Origin: Stygiolobus caldivivus
Lineage (GTDB): Archaea; Thermoproteota; Thermoprotei_A; Sulfolobales; Sulfolobaceae
Assembly (NCBI RefSeq): GCF_019704315.1
Contig: NZ_AP024597.1
Coordinates: 1,426,001-1,490,000, forward strand
Length of the DNA stretch: 64,000 nucleotides
Direction: 5' to 3'
Below are positions 21,640-31,832 of this stretch, piece after piece (the stretch's first letter is position 1; each line of letters begins with the position of its first letter). Made by a program: the position numbers and the translations under genes. Below the pieces are notes generated by a model that saw only the letters and a list, made by a program, of their open reading frames with translations, made no database searches and was not told the origin of the DNA.

Positions 21640-22155
21640 ATGTCAGGTAAACAAAAGCCTTATGAGATAAGTAGTGACGTCTTCGTGACCGGGACTTTGA
21701 TCTGGTACTCCTATATTTGCCCGAGGGAGGTGTGGTTGATGAGCAGGCAGATCGTACCATACCAAGACGACAGGAGGCTGGAATACGGCAGGGCGGTACA
21801 TAAGGTCCACTCCGATGAGACTTTCCTGATAATGGAGGGGATGAGGGTGGACAGCTATAACACTGAGACCGGGGTAGTGGTGGAGGTGAAGTGTTCCAGT
21901 AAGCACTTGGAGTCTGCTAGGGCACAGTTGCGGTATTACCTCTACAGGCTGAAGGAAGTGGGGGTGAAAGCAGTAGGCGTCGTCAGGGTGCCCGACGAGG
22001 GGGTGGAGGAGAGGTTAGAGGAGGTGGACGAAGGGAAGGTGTTGGAGGACATCAAGAGGGTGAAAGCTATCGTCGCGTTGGAGAGGCCTCCCGAAAAGGT
22101 GAGGGTAAAGTACTGTAAGAGGTGTGCCTACAGGGAGTTCTGCTGGCCCGTTTAG
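21640..22155 (+). CDS. cas4: CRISPR-associated exonuclease Cas4
   Basis: 171 residues, a short Cas4 of the RecB-like nuclease family that trims prespacers and selects the PAM with Cas1-Cas2. Four cysteines for a 4Fe-4S cluster are visible: C27 (YICPRE), then C159, C162 and C168 near the C-terminus. Nuclease residues appear as H54, D71 and the E82-V-K84 motif. It lies beside the array 2 leader and points away from it. The start is a leaderless ATG. It is followed after 337 bp by cas1 on the same strand. Confidence 0.93.
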   Translation: MSGKQKPYEISSDVFVTGTLIWYSYICPREVWLMSRQIVPYQDDRRLEYGRAVHKVHSDETFLIMEGMRVDSYNTETGVVVEVKCSSKHLESARAQLRYYLYRLKEVGVKAVGVVRVPDEGVEERLEEVDEGKVLEDIKRVKAIVALERPPEKVRVKYCKRCAYREFCWPV

Positions 22156-22492
22156 GACGTGCAGGGGGTAGTACGCGTGAAAGCGTCCCAAAGGTGCATA
22201 GGATGTGTACGGGGAGAAGGTAGAGAAATGCGGGGAGAAGGGCGCCAGAAAGTGCTTAGCGTCGTGCGGGGCGTGGTCTCTGCCGTGAGTGGTGTGTGGA
22301 AGGTGAGGGGGTTTGTCCCCAAGCTTTTCCAGCACCGTGTGTTTAGCGGGCGGTGCACTGCGCGGGGGCGTCGTGCGGGCGTTGAGGTGGTGAGCGGGGG
22401 GTTGTCGGGGGTCTACGTGACACCTAAGTGTCGCACGTGCCCTGCGGTGTCTGCCCCCAAGCCCTACTGCTATTCAGGAGGGGTGAGGTGCT
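22156..22492 (+). other. cas4-cas1 spacer with a doubtful Cys-rich ORF
   Basis: An open frame of 113 codons runs from GTG 22159 to 22500 and overlaps the cas1 start by 8 bp. Its product is rich in Gly, Val, Arg and Cys (RCIGC, KCRTC) and shows no Cas2 features: no N-terminal strand with the conserved Asp, no ferredoxin-like pattern. It may be non-coding GC-rich DNA or a relic gene. No promoter was seen. Confidence that it is a real gene is about 0.2. Confidence 0.3.
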
Positions 22493-23440
22493 TTGCCTAA
22501 GAGGCTTTTCCTGACCACCCCGGGGGCGTTGAAGAGGAAGAACAACACTATAGCGTTGGTGACGAAGGAGGGCACTAAATACGCGCCTATAAACGACGTC
22601 AAAGCAATATACGTCTTCTCTGAGGTGAGGCTTAACAGGAGGTTCCTGGACTTCATGGCCAAGAACGGTATAGTGGTGCACTTTTTCTCGAAGAGGAGGA
22701 GGTACGTGGGGTCGTTTATACCGAAACAGCCCCACATGTCCGGCCTCGTACTGGTGAAGCAAGTAGAGGCTTACTTAGACCCCGGGAAGAGGTTGCACTT
22801 GGCAAAGAGGTTCGTGGAAGGGTCTATTAGGAACATGTCGTTAGTCTTGAGGGAGAACAAGGTGGACAACTCTGCCCTGAAGTCGTCACTGGAGAGGTTG
22901 GAGGGTGCAAAAAGCGTAGAGGAAGCGATGGGGGTAGAGGGGAGTGCCAGGGAGGAGTACTATAGGGGACTGGACGTCATACTAAAGGGGGGACTGGGGA
23001 AGAGGAGTAAGAGGCCCCCGGAGAACTGGGTGAACTCCCTCATTAGCCTGGGCAACATGATGTTGTATACTGAGGTCTTGGGGGCTATATACCAGACCCA
23101 ACTGGACCCGAGGGTGGGTTACCTCCACACTACTAACATGAGGAAGTTCTCCCTTAATTTGGACATAGCCGACGTCTTTAAGCCCATAATAGTGGACAGG
23201 CTGGTGATAGCGATGATAAACAGGAAGGAAGTGAGTGAGGGGGACTTTGAGGTGAAGGGGCTGAAGCTGAAGGACGAGGGGCTGAGGAAGTTCGTTAAGA
23301 AGTTCGACGAAAAGATGGAGAGTAAGGTGAAGGTGGGGAAGAGGAAAGCGAGGTACTCCACACTCCTCAGGATGGAGGCGTATAAGGTGGAGAAGTACGT
23401 GTTAGGTGACGAGGACTATAAGCCCTTTGTAGGCAGGTGA
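22493..23440 (+). CDS. cas1: CRISPR integrase Cas1
   Basis: 315 residues. Cas1 joins new spacers to the leader end of the array. The three metal ligands expected in Cas1 are in place: E149 (GVEGSAREEYY), H212 (GYLHTTNM) and an Asp of LDIADVFKP (D224 or D227). The start is TTG at 22493: an in-frame stop lies 9 bp upstream, and a purine-rich GGAGGGGTGAGG sits just before it as a ribosome site. No cas2 follows within the 419 bp to the next gene. Confidence 0.96.
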   Translation: MPKRLFLTTPGALKRKNNTIALVTKEGTKYAPINDVKAIYVFSEVRLNRRFLDFMAKNGIVVHFFSKRRRYVGSFIPKQPHMSGLVLVKQVEAYLDPGKRLHLAKRFVEGSIRNMSLVLRENKVDNSALKSSLERLEGAKSVEEAMGVEGSAREEYYRGLDVILKGGLGKRSKRPPENWVNSLISLGNMMLYTEVLGAIYQTQLDPRVGYLHTTNMRKFSLNLDIADVFKPIIVDRLVIAMINRKEVSEGDFEVKGLKLKDEGLRKFVKKFDEKMESKVKVGKRKARYSTLLRMEAYKVEKYVLGDEDYKPFVGR

Positions 23441-23859
23441 GCTAGCCAAGTGGACGGGTGCGGGAGAGTTATAAAATAACTGTTGACTTAGGGAAAGGGG
23501 TGTAAGCCCGCCAAAGCGAGAGAACTAATGGGGTAGTGGCTCTAGAAATAATCCTGCTAAAAATACTATAAATAGTTAGGGGTTCCGGGGCTGTCCCGTC
23601 TTGGATTCAGCTCTACCCCCTACATAAGAAATTAAGATCACGCGTGTCCCTTAAAAACCAGAGCGGCGTTTTGCTTAAAAACTTCACGTCGACGTGTTTT
23701 TGTCAACCCGGGGTGTAGTCGGACATATTTCAAGTTATGACGGGTGGGAGTGGCTGTTTAACGGGAAGTTGGGTATAAATATTAGCGTAGGTGTTCAGGG
23801 TAGACCTCGACTGCATCGTCCTCTTAAAGCCCTGACCCGGGGTATTCCGCTATTTTACC
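23441..23859. other. Intergenic downstream of cas1 with a decayed dispersed repeat
   Basis: The segment at about 23662-23800 resembles the dispersed repeat best seen at 26925-27071 (shared ACGTCGACGTGTTTTT, GCTGTTTAAC, GGGTATAAATATT). No ORF fits Cas2 or another gene. Confidence 0.5.
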
Positions 23860-24971
23860 TCATGACCTCATCTTCTTCGTCACTTGGCTCGTTATCTCCT
23901 TTTTCAGGTCTGTGGTGTTCTGAAACCCCTGCTTTAGGCTCTTGGTAGTTTGCATTAGCCTTATGTCCTTGGTCTGTTGGGCTATCCTTTCCATCTCGTT
24001 AAGTGTCCTTGTAGCGTCTGCTAAGTTGTCGGCACTCACTTGGGACTCTAACGCCTTCATCAGCGCGTAGTAACGGTACTCCATCATCAAGTCGCTGTCG
24101 ACTCCGCTGATGAAGGCTTGTTGGTTCAACGTCGCATTAACCCTTACAGTGTGTCCTTGTGATCCCCTTCTACCGGTTACCGGGTCTTCATAGGTCACCT
24201 TAACGGTCATTAAGGTCCCGCTGTAGTTCGGTGGGACCGTCGTTTCTCCGAGAATCCTAACTAAGGCCTCGATAGCACCTAGCTTTACTGGGGGGCCTAC
24301 GTAGTTCAGTAAGGTCAAGGGCACTTCAGAGGCTATGTCCGCACATCTTTCGCGCCTACTTGTGTGACGGCCGCTTGGGGGAGCGCGTTACCTACTTCTG
24401 TGAAGTCACTAATGTGGTTCAATACTCCGCCACTTCTGTCCGCTAAGGCTTTCAGTAGTCCCTCGTTATAGGCTTGACCTATACCGAACGCGATGACCTT
24501 AAACCCGGGAGGTAGTTCTAGGTCCTCATAGGGCTCTTTAAACGGTACGTCAGTCGGGATACCGTCTGTGAGGAGGACGATGTAGCCTGGTGGCCCGTAC
24601 CTCATGGCTATCCTTATCGCTTCTATTAACGCTGAGTACATCGACGTGAGTCCCCCCGTCCCTGTGCTTGATACCGTGTCTATCAGGGAGCCGGGGTCTT
24701 TATACTCGTCTAAGACTTCTACGTAAGAGGAGAAGACTATAAGTGTGGCTTTGTTCCCTTCAGGGATCCTCTTTAATAACTCTATTGCACCGCTCTTTGC
24801 GGTCTCGAGTTTTTCTCCCCTCATAGGACCGGAGTTGTCGACCAGTACGATGTAATGGAAGCCGGTCGCTGTAGCCATCCTCTCTGGGACGAGCATTATC
24901 CTGAAGACCCCTCTAGTCCTCTCTTTATATGAATATTTGTGACTAAAGTCTATCCTACTCGAGATCGTCAT
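23860..24971 (-). pseudogene. VWA-domain protein, frameshifted
   Basis: Two adjacent frames make one protein of about 370 residues. The first (24971-24333) is a von Willebrand A domain with MIDAS-like DNSGPM (D45, S47; the third Ser is Pro), T109 (TGGLTS) and D136 (LLTDG). The second (24324-23860) gives the beta-sandwich and helical C-terminus seen after VWA domains in archaeal proteins. The frame changes at about 24335-24345. VWA proteins of this kind are soluble adhesion or scaffold proteins and the partner is unknown. Either the gene is broken or one or two bases are wrong. Confidence 0.8.
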
Positions 24972-25424
24972 AGAATTAGGTGTGTGATAACGTCTTATAA
25001 ACCTTTCATACTAACCGAATTACATCTTAAAAAAAATAAGGAGTGTCTATTTATTGGTCAAAGGTAAACGGGTCACCTCCAAGTCGGGTCTTTTAGGGCT
25101 ATTATACGGTACCGTTTTATTTTATTATTGCAGTTGTCCTACTTTCCCTTGAATGTGGACAATGTGATTTTAAATTTGGGCTAAAGGGTTTTTGTTCAAC
25201 ACCAGATATCATCAATGTATGGGGGCTCCGCTGAACGGGGCTTACTCGGAGGGCGTACAGTATATCAGGAGTAAACTGATATAATATTACGAATACTTGT
25301 CGAATTTCATGACTGTCCGGGGACACTCCCCTAATTCTCCTCTTATAAAAATGAGCTCAAGCAGAATATAATACTTAACTAACCTTAAGACTATGTGGGA
25401 TAAATTTGCGTAAGTGGGGAAAAA
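24972..25424. other. Intergenic with IS and MITE scraps
   Basis: This stretch contains the IS1-family fragment at 25222-25330 and, at about 25127-25148, a scrap AGTTGTCCTACTTTCCCTTG like the terminus of the CAGCAGTT MITE family. No gene. Confidence 0.5.
25222..25330 (+). mobile_element. Fragment of ISC1173-like element (transposase 3-prime end and terminus)
   Basis: Plus-strand reading gives the last 17 residues of the IS1-type transposase, LNGAYSEGVQYIRSKLI, matching the C-terminus encoded at 13691, followed by the terminal inverted repeat ending CACTCCC at 25330. The rest of the element is missing. Confidence 0.85.
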
Positions 25425-25454
25425 GTGATAAACTGGGGATCCACAATATATAGT

Positions 25455-25700
25455 ATGGGCTACGTCGTAAAAGTCGATGATAGTGGTCGAATAAAACTCC
25501 CTAAAAACCTGGCTAATGCCGACTCAGTAATAATTATTGATGCTGAGGCTTTCTTCATTGGCATCCCCATACCCAAGGACCCCCTAACTGAAACTTCTGG
25601 CATAATCGAGACCAAACTCAGTGTTAAGGAGTTGAAAGAGGTTGCTGAAAAGGAGGCTGAAAAAGACGCACTAGGCACTCAAAATGATGATAGAGAGTGA
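25455..25700 (+). CDS. vapB: Antitoxin VapB (AbrB/SpoVT-type)
   Basis: 81 residues from ATG 25455; an upstream GTG at 25425 would add ten residues (INWGSTIYS) that do not belong to the domain. The swapped-hairpin AbrB fold is shown by VKVDDSGRIKLPKNL at the N-terminus, followed by an acidic and helical tail that would wrap the toxin. The stop overlaps the vapC start by 17 bp, the usual arrangement of a toxin-antitoxin operon with autoregulation by the pair. Confidence 0.85.
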   Translation: MGYVVKVDDSGRIKLPKNLANADSVIIIDAEAFFIGIPIPKDPLTETSGIIETKLSVKELKEVAEKEAEKDALGTQNDDRE

Positions 25701-26097
25701 CACTCTCTTAGCACATATTAAGTCTAACGATAGGCTTAAAACAGTGGCAGACACAGTCCTTTTAAGGATAGCTAAAGGAGAGTTGAGAGTAATAGCTTCT
25801 AGAGAAGTATTTCATGAGCTTTATTATGTTTTAAGGAATATGGATTTATCTCTACAAGAAATACTCCTAAAACTTGGTGCGTTAAAAAGTATACCTAGCA
25901 TAGAATGGGTCCCTACTACCGTAGATACGGATCTCCTCGCAATATCTTTGATGCACCAATACGGTATAACTTCAGTATTCGATTCTTATTATGCAGCAAC
26001 TTGCTTATTATACGATAAGGATAAGACCATGATCTCCACAGACCACATATTCGATAAAGTAGCTGGAATCAAAAGGATAGACCCAAGGGATTTTTAA
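25684..26097 (+). CDS. vapC: PIN-domain toxin VapC
   Basis: 137 residues. PIN-domain ribonuclease with the four acidic positions: D6 (ESDTLLA), a Glu in VFHELYYVL, Asp in VFDSYYAAT and Asp in STDHIFD. The protein would cut RNA when not bound by VapB. The frame is intact. The pair lies between an IS scrap and a MITE relic, a position typical of mobile TA modules. Confidence 0.9.
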   Translation: MMIESDTLLAHIKSNDRLKTVADTVLLRIAKGELRVIASREVFHELYYVLRNMDLSLQEILLKLGALKSIPSIEWVPTTVDTDLLAISLMHQYGITSVFDSYYAATCLLYDKDKTMISTDHIFDKVAGIKRIDPRDF

Positions 26098-26282
26098 AGT
26101 GAGGGAAAGAGAGGAAACATTAGGTTGAAGACCTTATTTTAGCTTTCTGATACATTTAGCGTTAAACCTCATGGCTAAATTTCGAGAATAGAACAGACTA
26201 AGGGCGCTTATATAACATTCATTGATCCCTAATGGTACAACCGATATCACACTACATAACGATAAAACTCAAAATATTCATT

Positions 26283-26664
26283 AGCAGTCGTCCTACTTTT
26301 CCTTGGAAATACTAAACCACCGGTATTACTGATAAAGTTTTTAGGCTCACGTCCAATCTCTTCAAAAACATGAAACACGGAAAAACAAACGACGAAAACG
26401 GGCTAAACACCGCGAAAAACGAGCTCACCAAAGCGTACAACTACTTAGCCGAGATACCCCAATGGACGAGCTGAGTGAGGAGGTAGCACTAGCCCTAACA
26501 CTCACCCCCGGCAAGAGCAAAAGCGTCGGGGACACCATGTAGGCAAGGGCGTTCAGTCCAGTAATAAACTTATATAAGGGTTTTTATAATCTGTTGAAGG
26601 CCCTTTTAGAGGTGCACTAGTCCTGATGGAGACTATTAACACACTATAAAGTAGGGTAACTGCT
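26283..26664 (+). mobile_element. Deleted IS or MITE precursor with CAGCAGTT-type ends
   Basis: 382 bp bounded by imperfect inverted termini: AGCAGTCGTCCTACTTT at the left, and AAAGTAGGGTAACTGCT at 26648-26664. Within it an ATG at 26370 starts a 34-residue peptide beginning MKHGKTNDENGLNTAKNELT, and a shifted frame continues EEVALALTLTPGKSKSVGDTM. This looks like the N-terminus of a transposase cut by deletion and frameshift. The left end plus about 50 bp match the 255-bp MITEs at 36347 and 42965, so this may be a remnant of their parent element. Confidence 0.65.
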
Positions 26665-26716
26665 ATAAAGCGGTGTTTGCTATACACACTGCCGGCCCTT
26701 TCCCGCGAGGGGTGTT

Positions 26717-26791
26717 AGAAAGGATAGTTTTTCAGATACTCTAATATTTTTACAAAATTTATCGAATTTGGTGACCGTTGAAAACACTCCC
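26717..26791 (-). mobile_element. Solo terminus of ISC1173-like element
   Basis: This 75-bp stretch matches the right end of the IS at 13645-14812: GGATAGTTTTT, TTATCGAATTTGGTGAC and terminal CACTCCC ending at 26791. No transposase sequence is attached. Confidence 0.8.
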
Positions 26792-26924
26792 ATTTCACGG
26801 GCCCTTACAAGTTCTATTTGTCTAAGGAGAGCTAGGTTATCACAGTGAATTTGGACTAAGTAATATTAATACTTGTTATCGTATAAAAGTATTGGACGAC
26901 GGCTTATTAACTTAGTTTACCCGG

Positions 26925-27071
26925 AATAGCGTTTTACGTAAGACCCTTACGTCGACGTGTTTTTACCAATTACATGTGTGCTATTACGTACTTCACGATT
27001 GAAAACTAGGAATTTTTGGCTATTTAACATAAGGTTGTGTATAAGTGTTCACGTAAATATTTAGGGTAATA
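26925..27071 (+). repeat. Dispersed repeat family B, copy 1
   Basis: About 147 bp. Landmarks in order: GCGTTTTACGTAAG, ACGTCGACGTGTTTTTACC, TGTGCTATTACGTACTTCAC, GCTATTTAACATAAGG, TATAAGTGTTCACGTAAATA. The same landmarks occur inverted at 30490-30641 and 37857-38013 and in diverged form at 44298-44440 and 23662-23800. There is no ORF and no clear terminal inverted repeats. Confidence 0.75.
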
Positions 27072-27275
27072 CCAAGCTGTCAGGTTTTTCAATAAACGCT
27101 AAAAAAGGTCAGGAGGAGGATGTCCGCTCTACAGTCCTATTTAGGGTGGTAATCTATAACTTGTTTTAGCCTAAGTGTTAGGTTAAAAACCCGGGAATAC
27201 TATAAATAGTTGGAAGCTCTGAGACTTATTCGTCCCAAGCTTCTTGGTAACAGAAAAATTAAAGAATAAAAAAAA

Positions 27276-29396
27276 CTATTGGCCTTTAGCCCTTTTCAGT
27301 ATTGCTATCATGGCTGGGAAATAGAAATTCCTGATAACGAAAGTGTCTATGCCTATAGCTAGTATAAAAGCTATTCCTAACTGCTCCAAAAACCCCACCG
27401 GTATTAACGCTAAGACCCCTAAGGACGCGGCCAGAATTACCCCCAGTGCTGTGACGGTCTTCCCGGTCTTTGAAAACGCTTTAGGGATGGCCTCTCTGGA
27501 GCCCTTATAAGACTCCTCTTCCACAGTGGATATGATAAAGGTGCTATAGTCACTCCCCAGTGACATTAACATCACGAACAATATTATGGGGATCAGGTAT
27601 ATTAGCTGTTGGTGGAGGAATGTGGTCGAAATGAAATAGAGCAACACAGCAGACCAACTGATACTTATTATGACACCAGATACGGAAATTAACGCGTATT
27701 TTATTGACCTAAACGACACCCCTATGATCAACCCCGTCACGACGGCTAGTATTACTTCTAGAAGAGAGTAATAAACGCTGTTAACCCCCTGTTGGTCTAT
27801 TATACTAGATGTTAGCCCTCCCACTATTAAGTCGCTGTTACCCCTCAGTTGTTTGACCAGGTCTATGGCGTTTGTAGAGTAAGGTGAGTAATTGGAATAA
27901 AGTACATAGTAATAGTAATTACCGATTTTAAAGTCGGAGATATTGTTATTAACGACAGAGTCTTCCTGTAAGAACGGGCCCGACCCACCTGTAATCCCCT
28001 TCACCGTAAGGAGGTAGTTGGATATGTCCTTTAGCTGGCCGGTGTTGTTTGTTATTACGAATATAGGGAAAATGAAATTAGAGCCGAATTTGTCCTCAAG
28101 GTAGTTTAGCCCTTGGACACTGGGTAGGCTACCGGGTAGACCGGACTGGACGTTGTACGTGGTAGGTAGGTTTATAAAAAATAGGACGGACGGGACGGCT
28201 AAGATAAGGATTACCCCTATGACCAGGTACTTATGGTCGACCGAGTATTTAGACGCCTTATAGAAAAACGACTTTTCAGTGGGATTGTTGTCCCTGACCT
28301 TCACATTGCCCAAGACCTTTTTTCCTAACCAAGAGGTCATTGAAGGTACGAACGTGACCATAAACGTAACAGTGAGCAAGACCGAAATGACTAAGACTAC
28401 TCCCCAAGACAAGAAACCCGGGATCAACGAGAACGTGAACAAGCTAAACCCTACTGTGAGCCCGCTTATGAGCACCGTTTTACCTACCCTACTGGCGGTC
28501 TCCAGAGCGGCTTCTTCACCCTGTTTTCCAGCCTCCAGCTCACCCTTAAACCTACTCAGTATAAACACTAGGTAGTCCGTGGTGATCTCTATTAGTACGG
28601 CGGTAAGGGTGTAGTTCACTACATAGTCCACGGGGCCTATCAGGAGCCCCGCCATCACTATCCCTAAGTAACCTATTAGCGTAGTCACGGACACCAAGAG
28701 GACTGCAAGTATTGAAGCCCTATAACTGTATAGTGTAACCCCTACAGCTATTGCCAACACTACGAAGATCAAGCCGAAGGCGAACCCGCTCTGTGATGTC
28801 AGGCGTTGGGTATCGTAGAGTATCGCCCCGTCTCCGGTAATGTAGAAAGAACCTAAGTGTTTAGAAGCTATCCCCTCTATTTCAGGGTAGTCGTATTGTG
28901 GAGCCGTTTCCCCGTTAGGTAGGTAGTGGTCACTGGACACGTTAAACACAATAAATATGAGAAAGGTGGAATTGTCCTTGCTGATATACCCCGTCTTTAA
29001 TAAAAGGTGGGGCGTTTTTTAACCCGTGTTTTTCAACGTATTGGGTCGCGAGTGTGGCGTTGTGGGTGACCCCTGTCAAGAAAGCTATATAGTCCGAGAA
29101 GGGCGACTCTACCTTAGATACATAAGGTAGTCCCATTATTTCTTGCTGGAATTTCAGGACACTACCGGGTGACGTATTATAGGGGTCGTGTTTGACTATT
29201 ACGATTAGCGTGTCGTCGTTTATCGGCGATAGTATCTTATTGGCTATGCGACTTTCGCTGTTTTGGAGGCGGGGTTTTGTTGGCTATAAGTAATGAACTT
29301 GTTGTAGTTTAAGGCTGGTACTATCATTAAGGAGAGGACTATGGCCCAGACTAATACTATCACTCTGCCCTTTTTGACTATTGTGTTCCAACCCAT
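27276..29396 (-). pseudogene. MMPL/RND-type membrane transporter, two frameshifts
   Basis: Three frames together encode about 705 residues of an MMPL-family efflux or lipid transporter. Frame 1 from ATG 29396 gives the first membrane helix (MGWNTIVKKGRVIVLVWAIV). Frame 2 (about 29265-28942) gives the extracellular domain (SPINDDTLIVIVKHDP, MGLPYVSKVESPF). Frame 3 (28949-27276) gives the two sterol-sensing-domain-like helix bundles with DYLVFILSRF and SDYSTFIIS. Breaks lie near 29245-29275 and 28950-28980. A TATA-like CATATATAC stands about 26 bp before the ATG. A single protein is clearly implied; the gene is inactive unless the breaks are sequence errors. Confidence 0.85.
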
Positions 29397-29435
29397 AAGA
29401 TAAATAGCGTAGTATATATGATAAGGGCTTACTAC

Positions 29436-30229
29436 TCACTGCTTAGAAAAAGCATTTATACCCCTGACTGAGTAGTTGTACACCAACATGACCTGGGCAT
29501 ACGGGTCGACACTTCTCACCAAGCCGACTGTCTTTTTAGACTCCCTGATACCGCCGGTGAAGCGTATTTCAACACCTTCACTCCCCCCGTTATCTATGGT
29601 GATTACCGAACAGTTGAGGGTAAGGCGTTTAATTTCCTCCAGTCTATTGGTGAATATGCCTAAAAGTATTACGTCTGCTTTTACGAGGTCCACCTCCGGA
29701 ATGACCCTGGCTATCCCGTTTAATTTCAGCAGTGTCCGTCTTATTTTTTCTGGCTTGTAGTTTTTAGTTTTAAAGCGATTTCCCCTACGTCAGCCCCGGG
29801 GTACTCCGACAGGAAAGACAAGAGTCTTGCTACGTTTTTCTTAGCGGCGATGAGTCCCTGAGTAGGGGCATATTTCATCACGGGTGGCCCTAACGCCAAC
29901 GAAAAGTCCCTGACCAGTGCGTCTAACCCGGACGAGCTCTCGGCCTCTACCCCATAGACGTTGAAGTTTTCCAGACACCTAAACTTTATGAATATCCTGT
30001 CGTCTTCTATGTCCCTTAAGTTCTGGAACGCGAGGTACATAAAATACTTCCCGTACGCGTTTGGGTTCACAAATAGTTTGAAACCCCTTATTACCCCTTC
30101 TTCGATTAACCTCCTGAACCTAACGTTAATACTAGGTGAAGAAATATTAAGCAACTTAGCTAACTTGTTCTGGGAAACCCTACCGTCTTTGAGCAAATAG
30201 AAAATTATCCCCTTGTCAATGTCGTCCAT
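29436..30229 (-). pseudogene. Lrp/AsnC-like transcription regulator, frameshifted
   Basis: The first frame (30229-29741, 162 residues) has an N-terminal winged helix typical of Lrp (GRVSQNKLAKLLNISSPSINVRFRRLIEEG) and an alpha/beta ligand domain. The second frame (to 29436) continues after LKL with KPEKIRRTLLKLNGIARVIPE. Joined, they make about 260 residues. The break lies in the A-rich stretch at about 29755-29775. The gene stands directly upstream of the broken transporter on the same strand and was probably its regulator. If the break is real, a 162-residue product could still bind DNA. Confidence 0.75.
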
Positions 30230-30998
30230 AACTGTTAGACTGTGACAGACGATGAATCTTTTTCCCCATGTCTTGTCGTAATCACACCGAGGAGAGGTAA
30301 GTGAAGGTAAGGGCGGGTCTGATGTCTTACTGGTGGCACTCCCGTAAAGTCATTCTCAGTTGTACCTTCAAGGTCTATGTCATTATATGCTGAGGGCCTC
30401 ATTTATTATGGTGTTATTGCCTTTTACACGTTTACCGGGATATCGACTTGTTCATCACGTATAGTATTTATTCATCGTGGTGGTGAGTGTATTATCCTAA
30501 ATACTTACGTGAATACTTATACACAACTTTACGTTAAATAATCAAAAACTCCTAATTTCCGGTCGTGAAGTACGTAATAGCACACACGCAATCGGTAAAA
30601 ACATACCATACGTAAGGGTTTTTACGTAAAACGCTACACTATCACCACCACTAGTTATTCCGCTTTTTCTCTGACCTTCTTCGGCGCGTTTATCCTGTAC
30701 CTCTGTTCGCCGTACTTTTCCCTAACCCGCTGATGCTCTCACTCCTCTGAAAACTATCTGTTCCGGACGACATTTAGTAATTACAAAGTTCATAAGTTTC
30801 GTAGTTACCGGTCACTCAGAGAGTACCGCCGTGAACTCCGTAAGCGGTCGCGAGGGGGAGAAAGGCACTCAATGAAACTCACCGTGTCCTTGAAGGGAGT
30901 TAGTCACGTAGACTGCACTGGGAGGGAGGAGGAGTGATGAGGCTAAGTAACTAGTAGTCACGTAAAAGGTTACTAGTTACAATGAAAGCCGAACCCTG
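30230..30998. other. Intergenic with dispersed repeat B
   Basis: It contains repeat B (30490-30641). The remainder, at about 30660-30998, has no convincing ORF. It is the 3-prime flank of the lactonase gene. Confidence 0.5.
30490..30641 (-). repeat. Dispersed repeat family B, copy 2
   Basis: Inverted relative to 26925-27071, with the same landmarks: TACTTACGTGAATACTTATA, GTGAAGTACGTAATAGCACA, GGTAAAAACAT and TTTTTACGTAAAACGCTA. Confidence 0.75.
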
Positions 30999-31832
30999 TT
31001 ACAGCCTCCCTATATTGGTCGCCAGTCCCTTCACTCGGGTTTTCTCCTTAAATACCATCCCGCTTAACGGTTCCCCGTCCTTCTTTGCCGTGGTTATGTA
31101 AAGGGTGTCCAGCTCAGGCCCCCCAAAAGTGACAGATGACACATAAGTCACGGGGAGCCTGACCTCTAGTACTTTCCTTCCTTGAGGGGACCACCTACTC
31201 ACTTTACCCCCTCCCCAATGGGCCATCCACAGAAAGCCCTCCTCATCCACCGCCATCCCGTCAGGGTTACCGACGTCGTTTGAAAAACTTATTAATTCCC
31301 TCCTGTTCCACACTTTCCCCCTCTTTAAGTCGAAGTCAAAGGCGTAGACTTTCCTGGCGGGGCTGTCTATTAGGTACATCAACCGGTCATCGGGGTCCCA
31401 ACCCAGGCCGTTAGAGACCGTTAAGCCCTCTACCATTTTCTCGACCCCTTTTCCGTCGAACTTGTAGAGGCTTCCCGTGGGGGCTGACTTCTCCATGTTC
31501 ATCGTCCCTGCCCAATACCTCCCCACCTTATCGCATTTCCCGTCGTTAAAACGGTTTTTCTCCAGTTCTGCCTCTACCTCGACCAACTCCTTAAACGTCT
31601 TCCCCTCGAGGTCAACTAAATAGATCCCGTGCCTTACGGTCGCGTAGGCCCTCCTCCCGTCAATGACACAGAGCGAGGAGACAAGGTCGGGGGCCTCGAC
31701 TATCAGTTCATCCCCGCTCTGGAGGTCCTTCCTTATGACCCTTTTACCTTCGATGTCCACCCAGAAGAGCCTCCCCTCAAAATAGACCGGGCCCTCCGCT
31801 AAAATAGCCCTATACTTACTTACTACCTCCAT
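30999..31832 (-). CDS. SMP-30/gluconolactonase-family sugar lactonase
   Basis: 277 residues, a six-bladed beta-propeller of the SMP-30 family that opens sugar-acid lactones. Family motifs: [20 protein letters not shown] at the N-terminus (metal-ligand Glu in EGP), [16 protein letters not shown] (Asn and Asp in the centre), [17 protein letters not shown] and [20 protein letters not shown]. The start overlaps the end of the dehydratase gene by 17 bp, so it is third in the operon. It would hydrolyse the lactone made by a sugar dehydrogenase, feeding the dehydratase next door. The exact sugar cannot be read from sequence. Confidence 0.88.
   Translation of the reverse strand: MEVVSKYRAILAEGPVYFEGRLFWVDIEGKRVIRKDLQSGDELIVEAPDLVSSLCVIDGRRAYATVRHGIYLVDLEGKTFKELVEVEAELEKNRFNDGKCDKVGRYWAGTMNMEKSAPTGSLYKFDGKGVEKMVEGLTVSNGLGWDPDDRLMYLIDSPARKVYAFDFDLKRGKVWNRRELISFSNDVGNPDGMAVDEEGFLWMAHWGGGKVSRWSPQGRKVLEVRLPVTYVSSVTFGGPELDTLYITTAKKDGEPLSGMVFKEKTRVKGLATNIGRL

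Larger units (their letters stand above)
26098..27275. other. Repeat-rich intergenic region
   Basis: No intact gene. It holds a deleted IS relic (26283-26664), an ISC1173-like terminus (26717-26791) and a dispersed repeat (26925-27071), described separately. Confidence 0.6.

Noticed and set aside
22159-22500. 113-codon ORF between cas4 and cas1 considered as cas2
   Set aside because: No Cas2 N-terminal strand, catalytic Asp or ferredoxin-like pattern. Listed only as a doubtful ORF.
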